A DNA stretch of 64,000 bases from Dehalococcoidia bacterium (lineage in GTDB: Bacteria; Chloroflexota; Dehalococcoidia; Dehalococcoidales; Fen-1064). Below are positions 29,832-41,051 of this stretch, piece by piece; within the stretch, counting starts at the first letter, position 1, and the number at the start of each line of letters is the position of its first letter. The stretch covers positions 1-64,000 of the forward strand of contig DUEV01000007.1 in assembly GCA_011170375.1 (NCBI GenBank). Direction: 5' to 3'. The position numbers and the translations under genes are program-made. A model generated the notes under the pieces. It was given only the letters and a program-made list of their open reading frames with translations, was not told the DNA's origin and did not search any database.

Positions 29832-29937
29832 AATAAACCTCCTCTATAGCAGTACGATAAAATCTGGTGTCATTGTACAGGTCAGGTGGTAAATCGGTCA
29901 AATTTAATGAGTATATGGTTACAGGGGATCAATTCAG

Positions 29938-30846
29938 CTAGACAAGTACATTCAAAGCAGCAGGTATTACCCGGAAGCGGGCAGGGGCCTCCCCGAGGAG
30001 TTCGCCATCAGCCTGTATCAACAATGTCTGGCTGGACTCTATCTCAACCTCCCGACCCCGCTGCATGGTGACTTTGGGATGTGTCAGATGCGTTCCTTTA
30101 TATATACGCGGCAACGACCACAGGAGGTCCGGTTTGCTTAAATCGCCAATGGTAAGAACGTCGAAATAGCCATCGGTAAGGTCGGCATCAGGAGCAACGA
30201 ACATGCTGCCGCCGCCATATTTACCGTTGCTCATTACAGTGGCACATACCTTCTTGCTGACAACCTCGCCATCCACCTTCAGTGTTATCTCCCGGTTTCT
30301 GTAGCAAAGGAGTGTGGTCAGTAACCCCAGCAGGTAGGCGGGCAGACCACCCAGAGCTTTGTATTTCAGTGTGGTAGCTCTGACTACTTCAGCATCGAAG
30401 CCGAGACCGGCAAAATTGACGAATAGCCTCTCAGCCATCTGCCCGTTGTCTTTGTATTCAACCACGCCAAGGTCGACAAGTACCTTATTTGGTTCCAGTA
30501 ATCGCTTACAGGCGTCCTCGTAGCGGCGTGGTATGCCAATAGTACGGATATAGTCACTACCGGTGCCGGTGCTGATGATACCCAGAGAGACGTCTTGCAG
30601 GGTACCGCTGTCATGGAGTCCGTTGACGACCTCATTTATCGTACCGTCACCACCAACGGAGACCACCGTCTCGTATCCTTTCTGAACAGCCGATTTGGCC
30701 AACTCAACGGCGTGCCTCGGGGCCTCGGTAAAATCATGCTCGAAGTTCAGCCCGATACTCTTCAGCAGGTCCCTTATCTGAGGCCACTTCTTCCGTGTCC
30801 GCCCCGCCCCAGCCACCGGATTAACAATCAGCCTCGCCCGTAACAA
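29938..30846 (-). CDS. Diacylglycerol/lipid kinase (DagK/YegS family)
   Basis: LIVNPVAGAGRTRKKW, VVSVGGDGTINEVVNGL, GIISTGTGSDYIRTIGIP. Confidence 0.93.
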   Translation of the reverse strand: MLRARLIVNPVAGAGRTRKKWPQIRDLLKSIGLNFEHDFTEAPRHAVELAKSAVQKGYETVVSVGGDGTINEVVNGLHDSGTLQDVSLGIISTGTGSDYIRTIGIPRRYEDACKRLLEPNKVLVDLGVVEYKDNGQMAERLFVNFAGLGFDAEVVRATTLKYKALGGLPAYLLGLLTTLLCYRNREITLKVDGEVVSKKVCATVMSNGKYGGGSMFVAPDADLTDGYFDVLTIGDLSKPDLLWSLPRIYKGTHLTHPKVTMQRGREVEIESSQTLLIQADGELLGEAPARFRVIPAALNVLV

Positions 30847-30936
30847 AGGATAGCTCCTCCCTGAGACGTCCAGTGAGGTATTGTTATCTTATAGCTGAGC
30901 TATTATAGCACATGTTGGTGCTGGAGCTGACTCTAA

Positions 30937-32154
30937 TCACTCTCCACACCATAGTAATGTATCACGTATATAAACAATATCCATCCACGCAAGGGTAATA
31001 TAACCGCGGAGCTTGGCCCGGAGACTACGGCCATCGGCCCAAATCTCAAAGCTATCTACCCTGTCCGCCCAGGGCCTACCCGACCATAGAGAAACACCTT
31101 CCTCAATATACTGTCTGAAGACCTCGACGTTAGAGCTAGCCTGCTCCGGACTGTCATAGACGAAAACTATCGCCATGAAAGGTCCTTCCTCGTCCTCGCC
31201 GATACCGGTAGCAAAGGTACGGAAGACACTCAAAAGCTCGCCTCCAGCTGCTGTGACAATATCATCCTTCAAGTGTTGGAGAACTTCTTCAATACTCTCA
31301 TTTGGCTCAACCATCATTGCAGCCATTAGCTCCATGAGGCCTCTATTATTCACATACATCACCTGGTCGGTTAGGAAGCAGGAGTAAGCCCCCATCTCCG
31401 AGAGGGCCTCGGCCATAAGACTGAAGTCAGGGTTGTCGGCCAGGCTGTCCTCTCTCCCCTGGCTGGCATCTATCATCGTCTTTACCAGTTCGGGCGTATC
31501 AATGTTAAAAATATAGTCTTCCTGAACCGCCAAGGTAGTACCTCGCCCGAGATGGTCAAAGACGGGTGGCGCAAATCTTTCATTCTGGAATATCTCATTA
31601 ACCTGATAGCTCCAGATGTAAAGCGTCACGCCATGATAACTGTCAGTATCAGGTGACACGGATTCATCATACTGACTGAGAGCATCTTCTATAGCAGTCA
31701 GGTCAAAATCACCTTTGATGGCCTCATATTCCATTGGTGAAAAACCAGCTAATATATCCACTTCCACATCCAGTGGTCCGAATCCGATGTTTTGCCTCCT
31801 GATGGGAGATTCGAGGGCATACTGTCGTGGTCCAAACCCGCTGACAAAAGATACTCCACCGAGTCTACGGCTAGCGGTTGGGTCGTTCTCCAACGCAGTA
31901 TAATCACCCACCAGCATCGTAAGGTACTCTACTATCACCTCTCCATCAGTATCCAAGGAAGGAAGATTGACGTTATAAAGCTCTCTGATTCTGGCGTGGT
32001 CACTTATATATACACTGTACCGCGTGTCAGATGTGTCCGGGATTAGCTTCAACATGTCGAGGAATTGGCTGCCACCGCCACCACCACAACCGCTAATCGC
32101 AACGGCGCCTGCCAGCAACACCATTGCCAGCACCAGGTACAACCACTTTTTCAT
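30937..32154 (-). CDS. Hypothetical lipoprotein
   Basis: Lipobox LLAGAVAISGCGGGGG; no recognised domain. Confidence 0.8.
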   Translation of the reverse strand: MKKWLYLVLAMVLLAGAVAISGCGGGGGSQFLDMLKLIPDTSDTRYSVYISDHARIRELYNVNLPSLDTDGEVIVEYLTMLVGDYTALENDPTASRRLGGVSFVSGFGPRQYALESPIRRQNIGFGPLDVEVDILAGFSPMEYEAIKGDFDLTAIEDALSQYDESVSPDTDSYHGVTLYIWSYQVNEIFQNERFAPPVFDHLGRGTTLAVQEDYIFNIDTPELVKTMIDASQGREDSLADNPDFSLMAEALSEMGAYSCFLTDQVMYVNNRGLMELMAAMMVEPNESIEEVLQHLKDDIVTAAGGELLSVFRTFATGIGEDEEGPFMAIVFVYDSPEQASSNVEVFRQYIEEGVSLWSGRPWADRVDSFEIWADGRSLRAKLRGYITLAWMDIVYIRDTLLWCGE

Positions 32155-32313
32155 TTATCTTTCCTCCATTTAAGATTCCCTTGTGTCGAGTTCAGGGCAA
32201 GATAAGTTCCAGTTACGTGTAGTGACGTCCATTGTAGCTGGGCAGACTGCCACTGTCAACAGTACGAAATTGATATTGCTCATCCATTGAAATGAAAATA
32301 ATTAAAGGAAGTT

Positions 32314-32400
32314 GAAGAGGGGCGCCAGCCCCTCTTCATGTTTGTTTCCCCCTTCCTTTGGTAAAGGAAGGGGGACAGGGGGATGGATTCCTCAGGGGGG
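32314..32400. repeat. Dispersed double-hairpin element, copy A
   Basis: gaagaggggcgccagcccctcttc + cccccttcctttggtaaaggaaggggg + acagggggatggattcctc; related copy at 60714..60800. Confidence 0.75.
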
Positions 32401-32580
32401 ATGGGGCCATCATTACCAAACAGGGCGTGTGAGTTGATTAACAGAATGCATGTCAACGAGTACAATTACTTGCAACATCAGGCTACTTTAGGCATAATTC
32501 GTGTGATACTTTCAAGGTTGCATCGTACATAATATATGCAGGGCAACCTTGGGGGGCTTTAGGAGCAAGGATAGACCAGG

Positions 32581-33117
32581 GTGAGTACTGCTAGCGAAGA
32601 AAGAGGCGCCAGGGAGATTTTTGTTGAACTTTATGAGGAGTTTCTCCCCAAGGTGTTTCGCTACATAAGATACAGGGTAAATAGTGAACAGGAGACGGAG
32701 GACCTGACATCGGTGGTGTTTGAAAAAGCGCTGGTTAACTTCGAGAAGTACTCCAGAGATAAAGCCTCGTTTTCCACCTGGATATTCTCGATAGCGCGCA
32801 ACACGGTAATTGACCATTACCGGACACAGGCAAGAAGGCCAGCCTTATCACTGGAGAAGGCAGAGATAGAGGCGTCATCAAACGAGCTGCTGCCAGACGA
32901 TGTCATCGTAAAAATGGAGGAAAGGGAGAAACTACAGGTTTGTCTATCACGACTGTCTCCTGAGGAGCAGGAGATTATCGCCCTGAAATTCGGGTCGGAG
33001 ATGAACAACCGCCAGATTGCCAGGACAATGGGTCTGTCGGAATCAAACGTAGGCACCAAGCTTTACCGGGCTGTCAGGAAGCTGAGAGACAGCTTCCAGG
33101 AGACGGACAATGGATAA
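32581..33117 (+). CDS. ECF-type RNA polymerase sigma factor
   Basis: YEEFLPKVFRYIRYRVNSEQETEDLTSVVFEKAL; region 4 LSPEEQEIIALKFGSEMNNRQIARTMGLSESNVGTKLYRAVRKL; GTG start. Confidence 0.93.
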   Translation: MSTASEERGAREIFVELYEEFLPKVFRYIRYRVNSEQETEDLTSVVFEKALVNFEKYSRDKASFSTWIFSIARNTVIDHYRTQARRPALSLEKAEIEASSNELLPDDVIVKMEEREKLQVCLSRLSPEEQEIIALKFGSEMNNRQIARTMGLSESNVGTKLYRAVRKLRDSFQETDNG

Positions 33118-34060
33118 GGAAAGGAACGAAGAGCAGGAATTCCTGAAAGACGTGGACCGATTCCTCAATGGCGAAGAGGTCACTCCCGACGAGGGTACCA
33201 ATGAGGACACCCGGTCGGCGATAGAGTTCGCACGCAAGCTGACCGAGCTCCGTGCTGAGCCTTCTCCCGAGTTTCAGGAAAGCCTGAAATCAAAGCTGCT
33301 CAGGAAGCTGACCGAGCAAGAGGTAGCTGCCCGCGAAAAGGTAGGGGCAAACTGGCTGCGTGATTTCATGGACAGGCTCATGCCACAAAGTCCGGTATGG
33401 CGTACGGCGGTCGTTACCGTAGCTATCCTCATGGTGGCCACCGGTGTCATGTGGCGGACGGGGATGTTCACTCCTACTGGGGGCCTTGAAGGAGAGACAT
33501 TAAACGGCCGTTTCTCAGAGGAGACGTTTGACGACGAATCACAAAAATGGAATGGTATGGCAGTGGCCGGGGAGCAAGAAGAGGAGGAAGAGGGCGAAGC
33601 TGTCGTTAACATACCGCCATGGCCAGGAGCTGAAGATGATGCATCTATCTTCGGTGAAGAACTGCAGCTTGAAATAGAGATAACAGCCATCGAAGCTATA
33701 ACTAGGCTGGCTGGAGCTGGTTTCACGGCCCCTTATGGTGACGAGGTTACTCTAACGCTGGTCTTCACGAATACCGGCTCCGAACCAATCACAATAGACA
33801 TGCCACAGATAACTATTGCGGGTGCCCCCGAAATCGGGATAGTATATACACTATCAGCAGTCGATGATCCGGTTGAACTAATACCCTCCGAGCCCCTTCA
33901 TATGCTCTTTGTCTGGGAACAACAGGATAGTACAGGTGCCCAGGTTACTCCCGGAGTCTATATTTTCAACATAGGCACTATTACCATCACCCGCGGCGAT
34001 GATACCTTCGAAATCGTGCCACCGTCGGTCGAGGTAACGGTAGTGGAACCGCAGCAATAG
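33110..34060 (+). CDS. Membrane-anchored protein with BsuPI-like C-terminal domain, possible anti-sigma factor
   Basis: Overlaps the sigma factor gene (ATGGATAAGG); one TM segment (AVVTVAILMVATGVMW); C-terminal Ig-like domain. Confidence 0.7.
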   Translation: MDKERNEEQEFLKDVDRFLNGEEVTPDEGTNEDTRSAIEFARKLTELRAEPSPEFQESLKSKLLRKLTEQEVAAREKVGANWLRDFMDRLMPQSPVWRTAVVTVAILMVATGVMWRTGMFTPTGGLEGETLNGRFSEETFDDESQKWNGMAVAGEQEEEEEGEAVVNIPPWPGAEDDASIFGEELQLEIEITAIEAITRLAGAGFTAPYGDEVTLTLVFTNTGSEPITIDMPQITIAGAPEIGIVYTLSAVDDPVELIPSEPLHMLFVWEQQDSTGAQVTPGVYIFNIGTITITRGDDTFEIVPPSVEVTVVEPQQ

Positions 34061-34069
34061 AGACAGCAC

Positions 34070-34309
34070 TCATACCGCCGTTCGCCTCTCTTTCAAATTC
34101 TCATGTGATCCCATGTGATACTCTAGTTGCTTAAGCGTATATATCACTAGAAACAGCACCGAGAGGGTAACGAGATGTGGATTCTGAAATATTTGGGCTG
34201 CCTGATTCATGGTCACAGCTTCATCGATATCATCGGACTGGGCCCGGATAACGACTATTACCAGAAATACTGCTACCAGCAATACTGCCTGCATTGCGGG
34301 AAGACGCAA
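34070..34309 (-). CDS. Small membrane protein (tentative)
   Basis: 79 aa with two hydrophobic segments; no recognised family. Confidence 0.35.
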   Translation of the reverse strand: MRLPAMQAVLLVAVFLVIVVIRAQSDDIDEAVTMNQAAQIFQNPHLVTLSVLFLVIYTLKQLEYHMGSHENLKERRTAV

Positions 34310-34348
34310 GGTAGAGTCATCAGCTAAGGCCAGGACGCAGGGAGGAAC

Positions 34349-34795
34349 ATGATGAAAACGAAATTGACTCTAGTAGGTCTGCTGGCCGTAGCCTCTATAA
34401 CAGTAACATTACTGGCTCTTTCTGCTGGTGGCATCAACCCAGCGGCAGCCGAAGGTGAAACAGGGCAAATCGATCTTGATGCTTCGCATGATGGACAGGA
34501 GATTGAGGTTGCTGCTGGGACATTGCTGGTAATCACTCTCGAGTCCAATCCTACCACCGGCTTCGGGTGGCAGCTGTCCGAGCCTATTGATGAAGGTCTC
34601 ATAGCCTTAATCGAGAGCCGTTATCAGCCATGCGAAAACGCCGAGCAAGGCACGGTCGGCGCTGGTGGTAGCGAGGTCTGGACCTTTGAAACCCTTGCCA
34701 CCGGGGTGGCCACAATATCCATGGAGTATAGCCGGCCCTGGGAAGGCGGCGAAAAGGCTGTCCAGACATTCGAAATTACCGTAATTATTAATTAG
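34349..34795 (+). CDS. Chagasin-type (I42) protease inhibitor, secreted
   Basis: Signal peptide; LESNPTTGFGWQLSEP, GAGGSEVWTFETLATGVATISMEYSRPWEGGEKAVQTFEITV. Confidence 0.88.
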   Translation: MMKTKLTLVGLLAVASITVTLLALSAGGINPAAAEGETGQIDLDASHDGQEIEVAAGTLLVITLESNPTTGFGWQLSEPIDEGLIALIESRYQPCENAEQGTVGAGGSEVWTFETLATGVATISMEYSRPWEGGEKAVQTFEITVIIN

Positions 34796-34855
34796 GTACA
34801 ATAGAAGATAACCAAAGGGTCATTCGGGAAAAAGGTCGGGGAGGAGTCCTCGACC

Positions 34856-36118
34856 TTATCCTTTATAAGAACGGGCAGGGGACATCAGCAGCATGGCAAT
34901 CAGAGCAACCACGGGAACGGCCGACATCAGGAACCACATATCCTGGTAGCTTCCCCAGTTATCATATGCCCATCCTGCTAGGGCAGGACCACCGATACTA
35001 CCAACCATGCCGGCCCCTATGATAATCCCAAAGATAGTGCCAAAACTGCTCCTGCCAAAGTACTCCTGCACCAGCGCTGGCCGCATCACGTTGATGCCAC
35101 CATAGCCGATGCCGAAAAGAACAAGAAACGGAATCAGTATCCAGGCACCTGTAATCCCAGTGAGGGCGAAGCAAAGAAGCCCGAGACCCATCATGCCAAA
35201 ACCCACCACCGATACCAGCTTCCGGCTAGCCCTATCGGCAAACCAGCCAAAACCAAGTCGCCCCGCGATACTGGCCAGCGGGACAGCCATCGCCACTTGG
35301 CTGGAAGTTGAGCGAGCGACATCGATGCTGCTCAGATAGGGCATCACGTGGGTGATAACGGCAGTCACCAGCATAACGTGACAGGCTGACGCCAGGGCGA
35401 TGCTCCAGAAGGAACCGCTCCTTAAGGCTTGCCGGGCACTGACATCTTCTTCGGTAGTCACCAGGGGGACAGAAGCCAGACCATCATTAACTGCAATTAC
35501 ATCCACCGTTGGCTCACCGTCTGGTTGCTGGCCATACTGTTCTGGCTTGTGTCGAAACAGGAGTGACAACGGTAGTACCAGTACCAGCATACCCAAGGCA
35601 AGTATGATAATCGCGACACGCCAATCATAAGCCTCGATCAATCCGACAATGGCCGGCACCATCAGACCACCTAGGCCGAATCCACTTACCGCTATCCCGG
35701 TAGCGATGCCGACTCTTCTCCGAAACCAGTTGGCAACAGCTGTCAGCAATACCGTCATTGTGCAGGTACTTATGCCGATGGCTATTAGCGCAAAAGCAGC
35801 ATAGAACATGCCCAGAGAATTGGTCCGACCGAGCAGAAATAGGCCCAGAGCGGCCAGAATTCCTCCGCCAAATATCAGTCGGCGTGGTCCCCAGCGGTCA
35901 GTTATTATCCCGACCAATGGGGCAAGCAGACCCATCTCGACACCACGGAGTGATGCTGCCAGCGATATCTGGGTGTAGCTCCAGCCGATTTCATCGGCTA
36001 TCGGTTCAAAAATCGCCGTGAATCCATAGAACACCCCACCGCCAACATACATCGCAATGAGGAGAGAGGCACCGACCAGCCACCAGCCGTAGAAAACAGT
36101 GGTAAACCGACCCTTCAT
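34856..36118 (-). CDS. MFS transporter (OFA/MCT-like)
   Basis: About 12 TM; YGWWLVGASLLIAMYVGGGVFYGFTAIFEPI, GIITDRWGPRRLI. Confidence 0.9.
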   Translation of the reverse strand: MKGRFTTVFYGWWLVGASLLIAMYVGGGVFYGFTAIFEPIADEIGWSYTQISLAASLRGVEMGLLAPLVGIITDRWGPRRLIFGGGILAALGLFLLGRTNSLGMFYAAFALIAIGISTCTMTVLLTAVANWFRRRVGIATGIAVSGFGLGGLMVPAIVGLIEAYDWRVAIIILALGMLVLVLPLSLLFRHKPEQYGQQPDGEPTVDVIAVNDGLASVPLVTTEEDVSARQALRSGSFWSIALASACHVMLVTAVITHVMPYLSSIDVARSTSSQVAMAVPLASIAGRLGFGWFADRASRKLVSVVGFGMMGLGLLCFALTGITGAWILIPFLVLFGIGYGGINVMRPALVQEYFGRSSFGTIFGIIIGAGMVGSIGGPALAGWAYDNWGSYQDMWFLMSAVPVVALIAMLLMSPARSYKG

Positions 36119-36379
36119 AGACGGCTACTCACCCCACAGTGAGCACTTCTGAGAAGGGGAGACAATACCGGCAAAAACAACAACCCCTCACTGCATAATT
36201 TTGAGCTTGGCATCCACCTACTATACCCTGTATTCTATCTCAGCACAACTGCTCCTGCTACGCTGGTATTGGGAATACTCCTTTGATATAATGACAGCGA
36301 CAAGAGAGTATGGTCTGCTGTCAATCTTGAGTTTCATTGTAGGCGTGATAATTCTGGGTCTTTCTGGACGTGAGGAGTC

Positions 36380-37237
36380 ATGAGATTCGTTAAAATGCAA
36401 GGTGCCGGCAATGATTTTGTCTTACTCGAAGCCACAAACGGCCAGCACAACTGGTCACAACTGGCAACGGCAATGTGCGACCGCCACTACGGTATCGGTG
36501 CCGACGGTCTGCTGGTACTATTGCCCTCGGACAAGGCGGATTTCTGTATGCGTATCTTCAACGCCGACGGCTCTGAGTCTAACGCCTGTGGTAACGGCCT
36601 TAGGTGCATCGTCAAACACTACCTTGACGGGATGCCAGATGATACCGCAGTCGGAGAGATTATGGTAGAGACCGGGGCTGGCATCAGACGGGCCAGAATA
36701 TATCATACCAGCGGCAAGATAGCCCAGATTCAGACTGGCATGGGACAGCCAGGAGTCGGCCGGGATAATGTTTTGGTATCACCGGCGACTGAGTCGGGAG
36801 AGCTATTTGACATAAAGTCCAAGATGGATTACTCTCTTAATATATCCGGAGCCAAACTCGAGTTTTTCCTGGTGTCGATAGGTAATCCGCACGCCGTCTG
36901 TTTCCTGAAAGAGCCGGTTGGTGATTTTCCGCTATTAAAGTTTGGACCACAAGTGGAACGCCACAAGGCATTCCCGGAAGGCGTCAATTTTGAAATCGCC
37001 AACATTAAGGATAGGGGACTGATTGAAGCCCGTGTCTGGGAGCGAGGCGTCGGTGAAACCTTGGCCTGTGGCAGTGGTGCCTGTGCCATCAGTGTGGCAG
37101 CTCAATTACTGGGATACGTTGATAGACAAGTCGACGTGAAGCTACCGGGGGGAATACTCAACGTCGAATGGGATGGGACAGGCGAGATATTCCTCAGCGG
37201 CCCTGCTGAGACGGTCTTTATCGGTGATTGGCCCTAG
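36380..37237 (+). CDS. dapF: Diaminopimelate epimerase
   Basis: MRFVKMQGAGNDFVLLEA, FNADGSESNACGNGLRC, ERGVGETLACGSGACAIS. Confidence 0.97.
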   Translation: MRFVKMQGAGNDFVLLEATNGQHNWSQLATAMCDRHYGIGADGLLVLLPSDKADFCMRIFNADGSESNACGNGLRCIVKHYLDGMPDDTAVGEIMVETGAGIRRARIYHTSGKIAQIQTGMGQPGVGRDNVLVSPATESGELFDIKSKMDYSLNISGAKLEFFLVSIGNPHAVCFLKEPVGDFPLLKFGPQVERHKAFPEGVNFEIANIKDRGLIEARVWERGVGETLACGSGACAISVAAQLLGYVDRQVDVKLPGGILNVEWDGTGEIFLSGPAETVFIGDWP

Positions 37238-37281
37238 CTATTTTCTGAATGAAGGCATGCGGGAATAATGCGGAATGAAAT

Positions 37282-38493
37282 GTGAAGGATATTATTATCA
37301 TGAAAATGTCGAAGAGGGTAGAGAAACTTCCACCTTATCTCTTCGTGGAAATAAATGAGAAGATTGCCGAGAAGAAAGCCAGGGGTGAAGACGTCGTCAG
37401 TTTTGCCATCGGTGACCCGGATATCCCAACGCCATCTCACATAATCGACCGCCTATGCGAGGCAGCCCGGCAACCCGAGAACCACCGCTATCCGAATCCC
37501 GTAGCGGAAGGACTGTTGGGACTCCGCAAAGCAATCTCTGATTGGTACCAGCAGCGCTTTGGCGTGTCCCTCGACCCCGACACGGAGGTGTTACCACTTA
37601 TCGGTTCAAAAGAGGGTATTGGTCACATGGCATTTTGCTTTGTTGACCCCGGGGATATCGTACTGGTGCCGGACCCTGGCTACCCGGTATATTCGGTAGG
37701 TGCGCTTCTGACCGGAGGGCATCCATATTACATGCCACTCCTCGATAGGAATGGTTTCCTACCCGAACTGGATAAGATACCCGAGAACATCTTAAGAAAG
37801 ACCACCCTGATGTGGCTCAACTACCCGAATAACCCCACCAGTGCTGTGGCGGACTTAGATTTCTTCGAGAGAGCAGTTGACTTGGCCCAAAAAAACAACA
37901 TTCTGGTGTGTCATGATGGACCATATTCCGAGGTAGCTTACGACGGTTACAAACCGGTCAGCTTCGTGCAAGTGAAGGATGCCAAGGAAGTGGGTGTGGA
38001 GTTCCATTCGTTTTCCAAAAGCTACAACATGACCGGCTGGCGGATCGGGATGGCAGTAGGGAATTCCATCATGATTGATGCCCTGAAGAGGCTCAAATCA
38101 AACCTGGACTCAGGTATTCCCCAGGCTATCCAGTATGCTGCGATTGAGGCCCTGACCGGTCCGCAGGACTGCATCGACGAGCATAACGCCCTATATCAGA
38201 GACGGCGTGATCTGGTGGTTGAGGTACTTAACGGCATGGGTCTCGAGGTTAGACCACCACAGGCCAGCCTGTACATTTGGGCCAAAGTCCCAAACGGCTA
38301 CACATCCGTAGAGTTCGCCAACGACCTGCTGGAGAAGGTGAGTGTGGTGGTAACACCCGGCATCAGATATGGCAGGCACGGCGAAGGCTACGTCAGGCTC
38401 TCATTAACACTTAATGACGCCAGTCTCGTCAAAGGCCTTTCACGCCTGGCGGAGTGGCGTGATAGCAAAAACCGTTTCAAGTCCAAGGTTTAG
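37282..38493 (+). CDS. dapL: LL-diaminopimelate aminotransferase (class I/II PLP aminotransferase)
   Basis: [48 protein letters not shown]; directly downstream of dapF. Confidence 0.92.
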   Translation: MKDIIIMKMSKRVEKLPPYLFVEINEKIAEKKARGEDVVSFAIGDPDIPTPSHIIDRLCEAARQPENHRYPNPVAEGLLGLRKAISDWYQQRFGVSLDPDTEVLPLIGSKEGIGHMAFCFVDPGDIVLVPDPGYPVYSVGALLTGGHPYYMPLLDRNGFLPELDKIPENILRKTTLMWLNYPNNPTSAVADLDFFERAVDLAQKNNILVCHDGPYSEVAYDGYKPVSFVQVKDAKEVGVEFHSFSKSYNMTGWRIGMAVGNSIMIDALKRLKSNLDSGIPQAIQYAAIEALTGPQDCIDEHNALYQRRRDLVVEVLNGMGLEVRPPQASLYIWAKVPNGYTSVEFANDLLEKVSVVVTPGIRYGRHGEGYVRLSLTLNDASLVKGLSRLAEWRDSKNRFKSKV

Positions 38494-38540
38494 CCATATA
38501 TAATCCATATATAATCATATATAATCCATATATAATAATG
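38494..38540 (+). repeat. Tandem AT-rich repeat (four about 11-bp units, each containing TATAAT)
   Basis: ccatatataatccatatataatcatatataatccatatataataatg. Confidence 0.85.
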
Positions 38541-38613
38541 TAGGTAAAATAACAGGGAGGTACCCGACACAACGAAAGGAACCGTTGCTACAAAGACATC
38601 CTCAGAACGGGCT

Positions 38614-39735
38614 ATGCTGGTGGCAGTGGCCTCAAAGGTGAGTGCTGACATCGTCTCCCCCGAGGACTCTTTAGACGAACTGGCCCGGCTTACTGCTAGT
38701 GCCGGTGCCGAGGTGGTGGGCAAAGTTATTCAATCACTGCCGGTGCCATCGAAGGCATATTACATCGGTAAGGGAAAGCTTAACGAACTTATCACCCTCA
38801 GAGAAAGCACCAGCTACGATGTTGTTATTTTCGATGACGAGCTCTCACCACTGCAACAACGCAATCTCGAGGACGCCCTCAAGGTCAAGGTGCTCGACCG
38901 TGTTGCTCTCATCCTCGACGTATTTGGGCGGCGGGCCCAGACCCGTGAAGGCCAGCTCCAGGTAGAGTTGGCCCAGCACCAGTACCTCTCTCCACGCCTT
39001 GCCGGGCAATGGAGCCATTTAGAAAGGCTTGGGGGTGGCATTGGGACACGTGGGCCGGGTGAGTCACAGCTCGAGACGGACAGGCGTCTTATCCAGCGCC
39101 GTATCCACCGCCTCAAACAGCAAATCGAGAAGGTACGAAAACAGCGGATGCTTTACCGCCAGCGACGGAGAAAGAGCGGCATCCCGATAGTCTCTCTGAT
39201 AGGCTACACCAATGCCGGTAAAAGTACGCTACTCAATGCCCTCAGCCAGGCCAACGTCGCCAGTGAGGACCGACTCTTTACCACTCTTGACCCGACCACG
39301 AGGCGAGTCTTTCTCCCCGATAGAAGCACTGTCCTGCTCAGTGACACGGTCGGCTTTATCAGAAAGTTACCACCAGCCATCATCAGTGCCTTCAGGGCGA
39401 CCCTTGAAGAACTGACCGAAGCCAGCTTATTGCTCCACGTGGTAGACCTTACTTCACATAATGCTGCCGAGGAATGTCAGACTGTTGAAGGCATCCTCAG
39501 CGACCTCAGTCTGTTGGAAAAACCAAGACTCACAGCTCTGAACAAGATAGACCTCCTCCTCGACAATAGCCGGCCCTGGACTGAAGAGGAAGCCCTTGAA
39601 TACCTCTCCGATCGTGAAGAAACCACCAGTGAGGACACAGTGCTCGTTTCATCTACACGGAAGTGGGGCCTTTCAAGTCTCCTGGAAGTTATAAGCAAAA
39701 CTCTCAGCCAGCCCGCCGCATCGGCTCACGGATAG
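38614..39735 (+). CDS. hflX: GTPase HflX
   Basis: GTRGPGESQLETDRRLIQRRIHRLKQQIEKVRKQR, LIGYTNAGKSTLLNALSQA, LSDTVGFIRKLPPAII; start uncertain. Confidence 0.95.
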   Translation: MLVAVASKVSADIVSPEDSLDELARLTASAGAEVVGKVIQSLPVPSKAYYIGKGKLNELITLRESTSYDVVIFDDELSPLQQRNLEDALKVKVLDRVALILDVFGRRAQTREGQLQVELAQHQYLSPRLAGQWSHLERLGGGIGTRGPGESQLETDRRLIQRRIHRLKQQIEKVRKQRMLYRQRRRKSGIPIVSLIGYTNAGKSTLLNALSQANVASEDRLFTTLDPTTRRVFLPDRSTVLLSDTVGFIRKLPPAIISAFRATLEELTEASLLLHVVDLTSHNAAEECQTVEGILSDLSLLEKPRLTALNKIDLLLDNSRPWTEEEALEYLSDREETTSEDTVLVSSTRKWGLSSLLEVISKTLSQPAASAHG

Positions 39736-39824
39736 TTCCTTATCCCATAACTACCACAAGGCGGTTTTTACACAAACAATTTCCGCTACCATATGCTATA
39801 ATTCTCGCCATAGGAGGTGGTGCT

Positions 39825-40022
39825 ATGATTAACAAGCGCGCCAATGAACTGATGGTTGTTTCACTTTCTGCTGCTACATTTGCTGACCTGGAGGATGTAG
39901 TGAACGACTGGTTAAGAGACCAGGGAAACCATGTCATTGTACACGATATTTCTTTCGAGTATATGTCTGCCAAGCGAGCCGAGTACACCGCCTGGGTAAC
40001 AGTCACTCACGAGACCAAATAA
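39825..40022 (+). CDS. Hypothetical small protein
   Basis: RBS aggaggt upstream of ATG; MINKRANELMVVSLSAATFADLEDVVNDWLRDQG. Confidence 0.6.
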   Translation: MINKRANELMVVSLSAATFADLEDVVNDWLRDQGNHVIVHDISFEYMSAKRAEYTAWVTVTHETK

Positions 40023-40694
40023 TTACCCATTTCTAACACCCCTAAAAATGACGCTCTGAGAGCCAAATCTAGGCCCCTTAAATCATTTTTTAGTGTCTAG
40101 ATATCCCTCTGGTCACGTTCTCGTTGATTTGGTTGATTATTATTGATGTGATAATCGCATCAGATTAAAATATGGACTGCTACCTCCCCCAGTTCCCCGT
40201 TAATCCACCTCGCTACCAAGCTTAACATAATTATTGGCTGCTTCTTCTACTTATTCTTTCAGTACCTTTCAAAAATCATACCAAGCAACCGCAGTTACTT
40301 TAATACCACCTCATGCCTCTATATATATCTATAAGACACCATGATCCGTAACAGGAATTCAAGGAGTAGTCCAGCTATCGGATTTTTGTCCTTATAATGT
40401 CACCAATAGTTCAGAGTGATGTTGTTAATTAAAAATTTCATAGAGATCTGCTTTTGTTTTGACCACACAGTAGGTACTAACCAACCGGTTGGCCTAGCTA
40501 TTATGTGAATGAAAAGGGCATGCGTTATTAAGGGGCGCACAATATATGTTATGTAGTATTGTAGTAACAGAATGAGATTACCATTCCCCTACGTATGGAT
40601 ATTTTTGCTAATTATTAAAATTATCGAATCTAACATCTATCAAACATGAAGTAACATTAAATAATTAAGACAATAATCATTTTTTTGCAGACGT

Positions 40695-41051
40695 TTATCC
40701 CATTTTATGTAATTTTTCATATTGTGCGATTTTCTGTATATCTTGTGCTAACTTGCATAGGTAGCCAATAGCCCTTGCTTGGCGAGCCGTACTCTTACCA
40801 GTAATGAGATCATTTATAGCTTTTTCCAATACCCCTTGTATATCATTATATGTCACAATTTTATATATATTAGAGTTTTCATTCTGGTTTTTGCGTCGAT
40901 TGCGGCCGCCTGTCCTACGAGCCTCTAGCCTCTGAACTTTCATTTCAGGATTATGCCAAAAGCATAATGATGATCCAGTTATGGCGTATGCCTGGCATCC
41001 AGTGCCGTCTGTTTTTATCTTTTTACACCGCGTAGCAAATTGACTATTCAT
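40695..41051 (-). CDS. Small zinc-finger-like protein (hypothetical)
   Basis: RCKKIKTDGTGCQAYAITGSSLCFWHNP (C-x-C-x-C-x-H pattern). Confidence 0.65.
   Translation of the reverse strand: MNSQFATRCKKIKTDGTGCQAYAITGSSLCFWHNPEMKVQRLEARRTGGRNRRKNQNENSNIYKIVTYNDIQGVLEKAINDLITGKSTARQARAIGYLCKLAQDIQKIAQYEKLHKMG

Noticed and set aside
40030-40690. About 660-bp AT-rich ORF-free gap as a ncRNA or mobile element
   Set aside because: No clear terminal repeats, hairpins or promoter-terminator pair that could be supported by reading alone.
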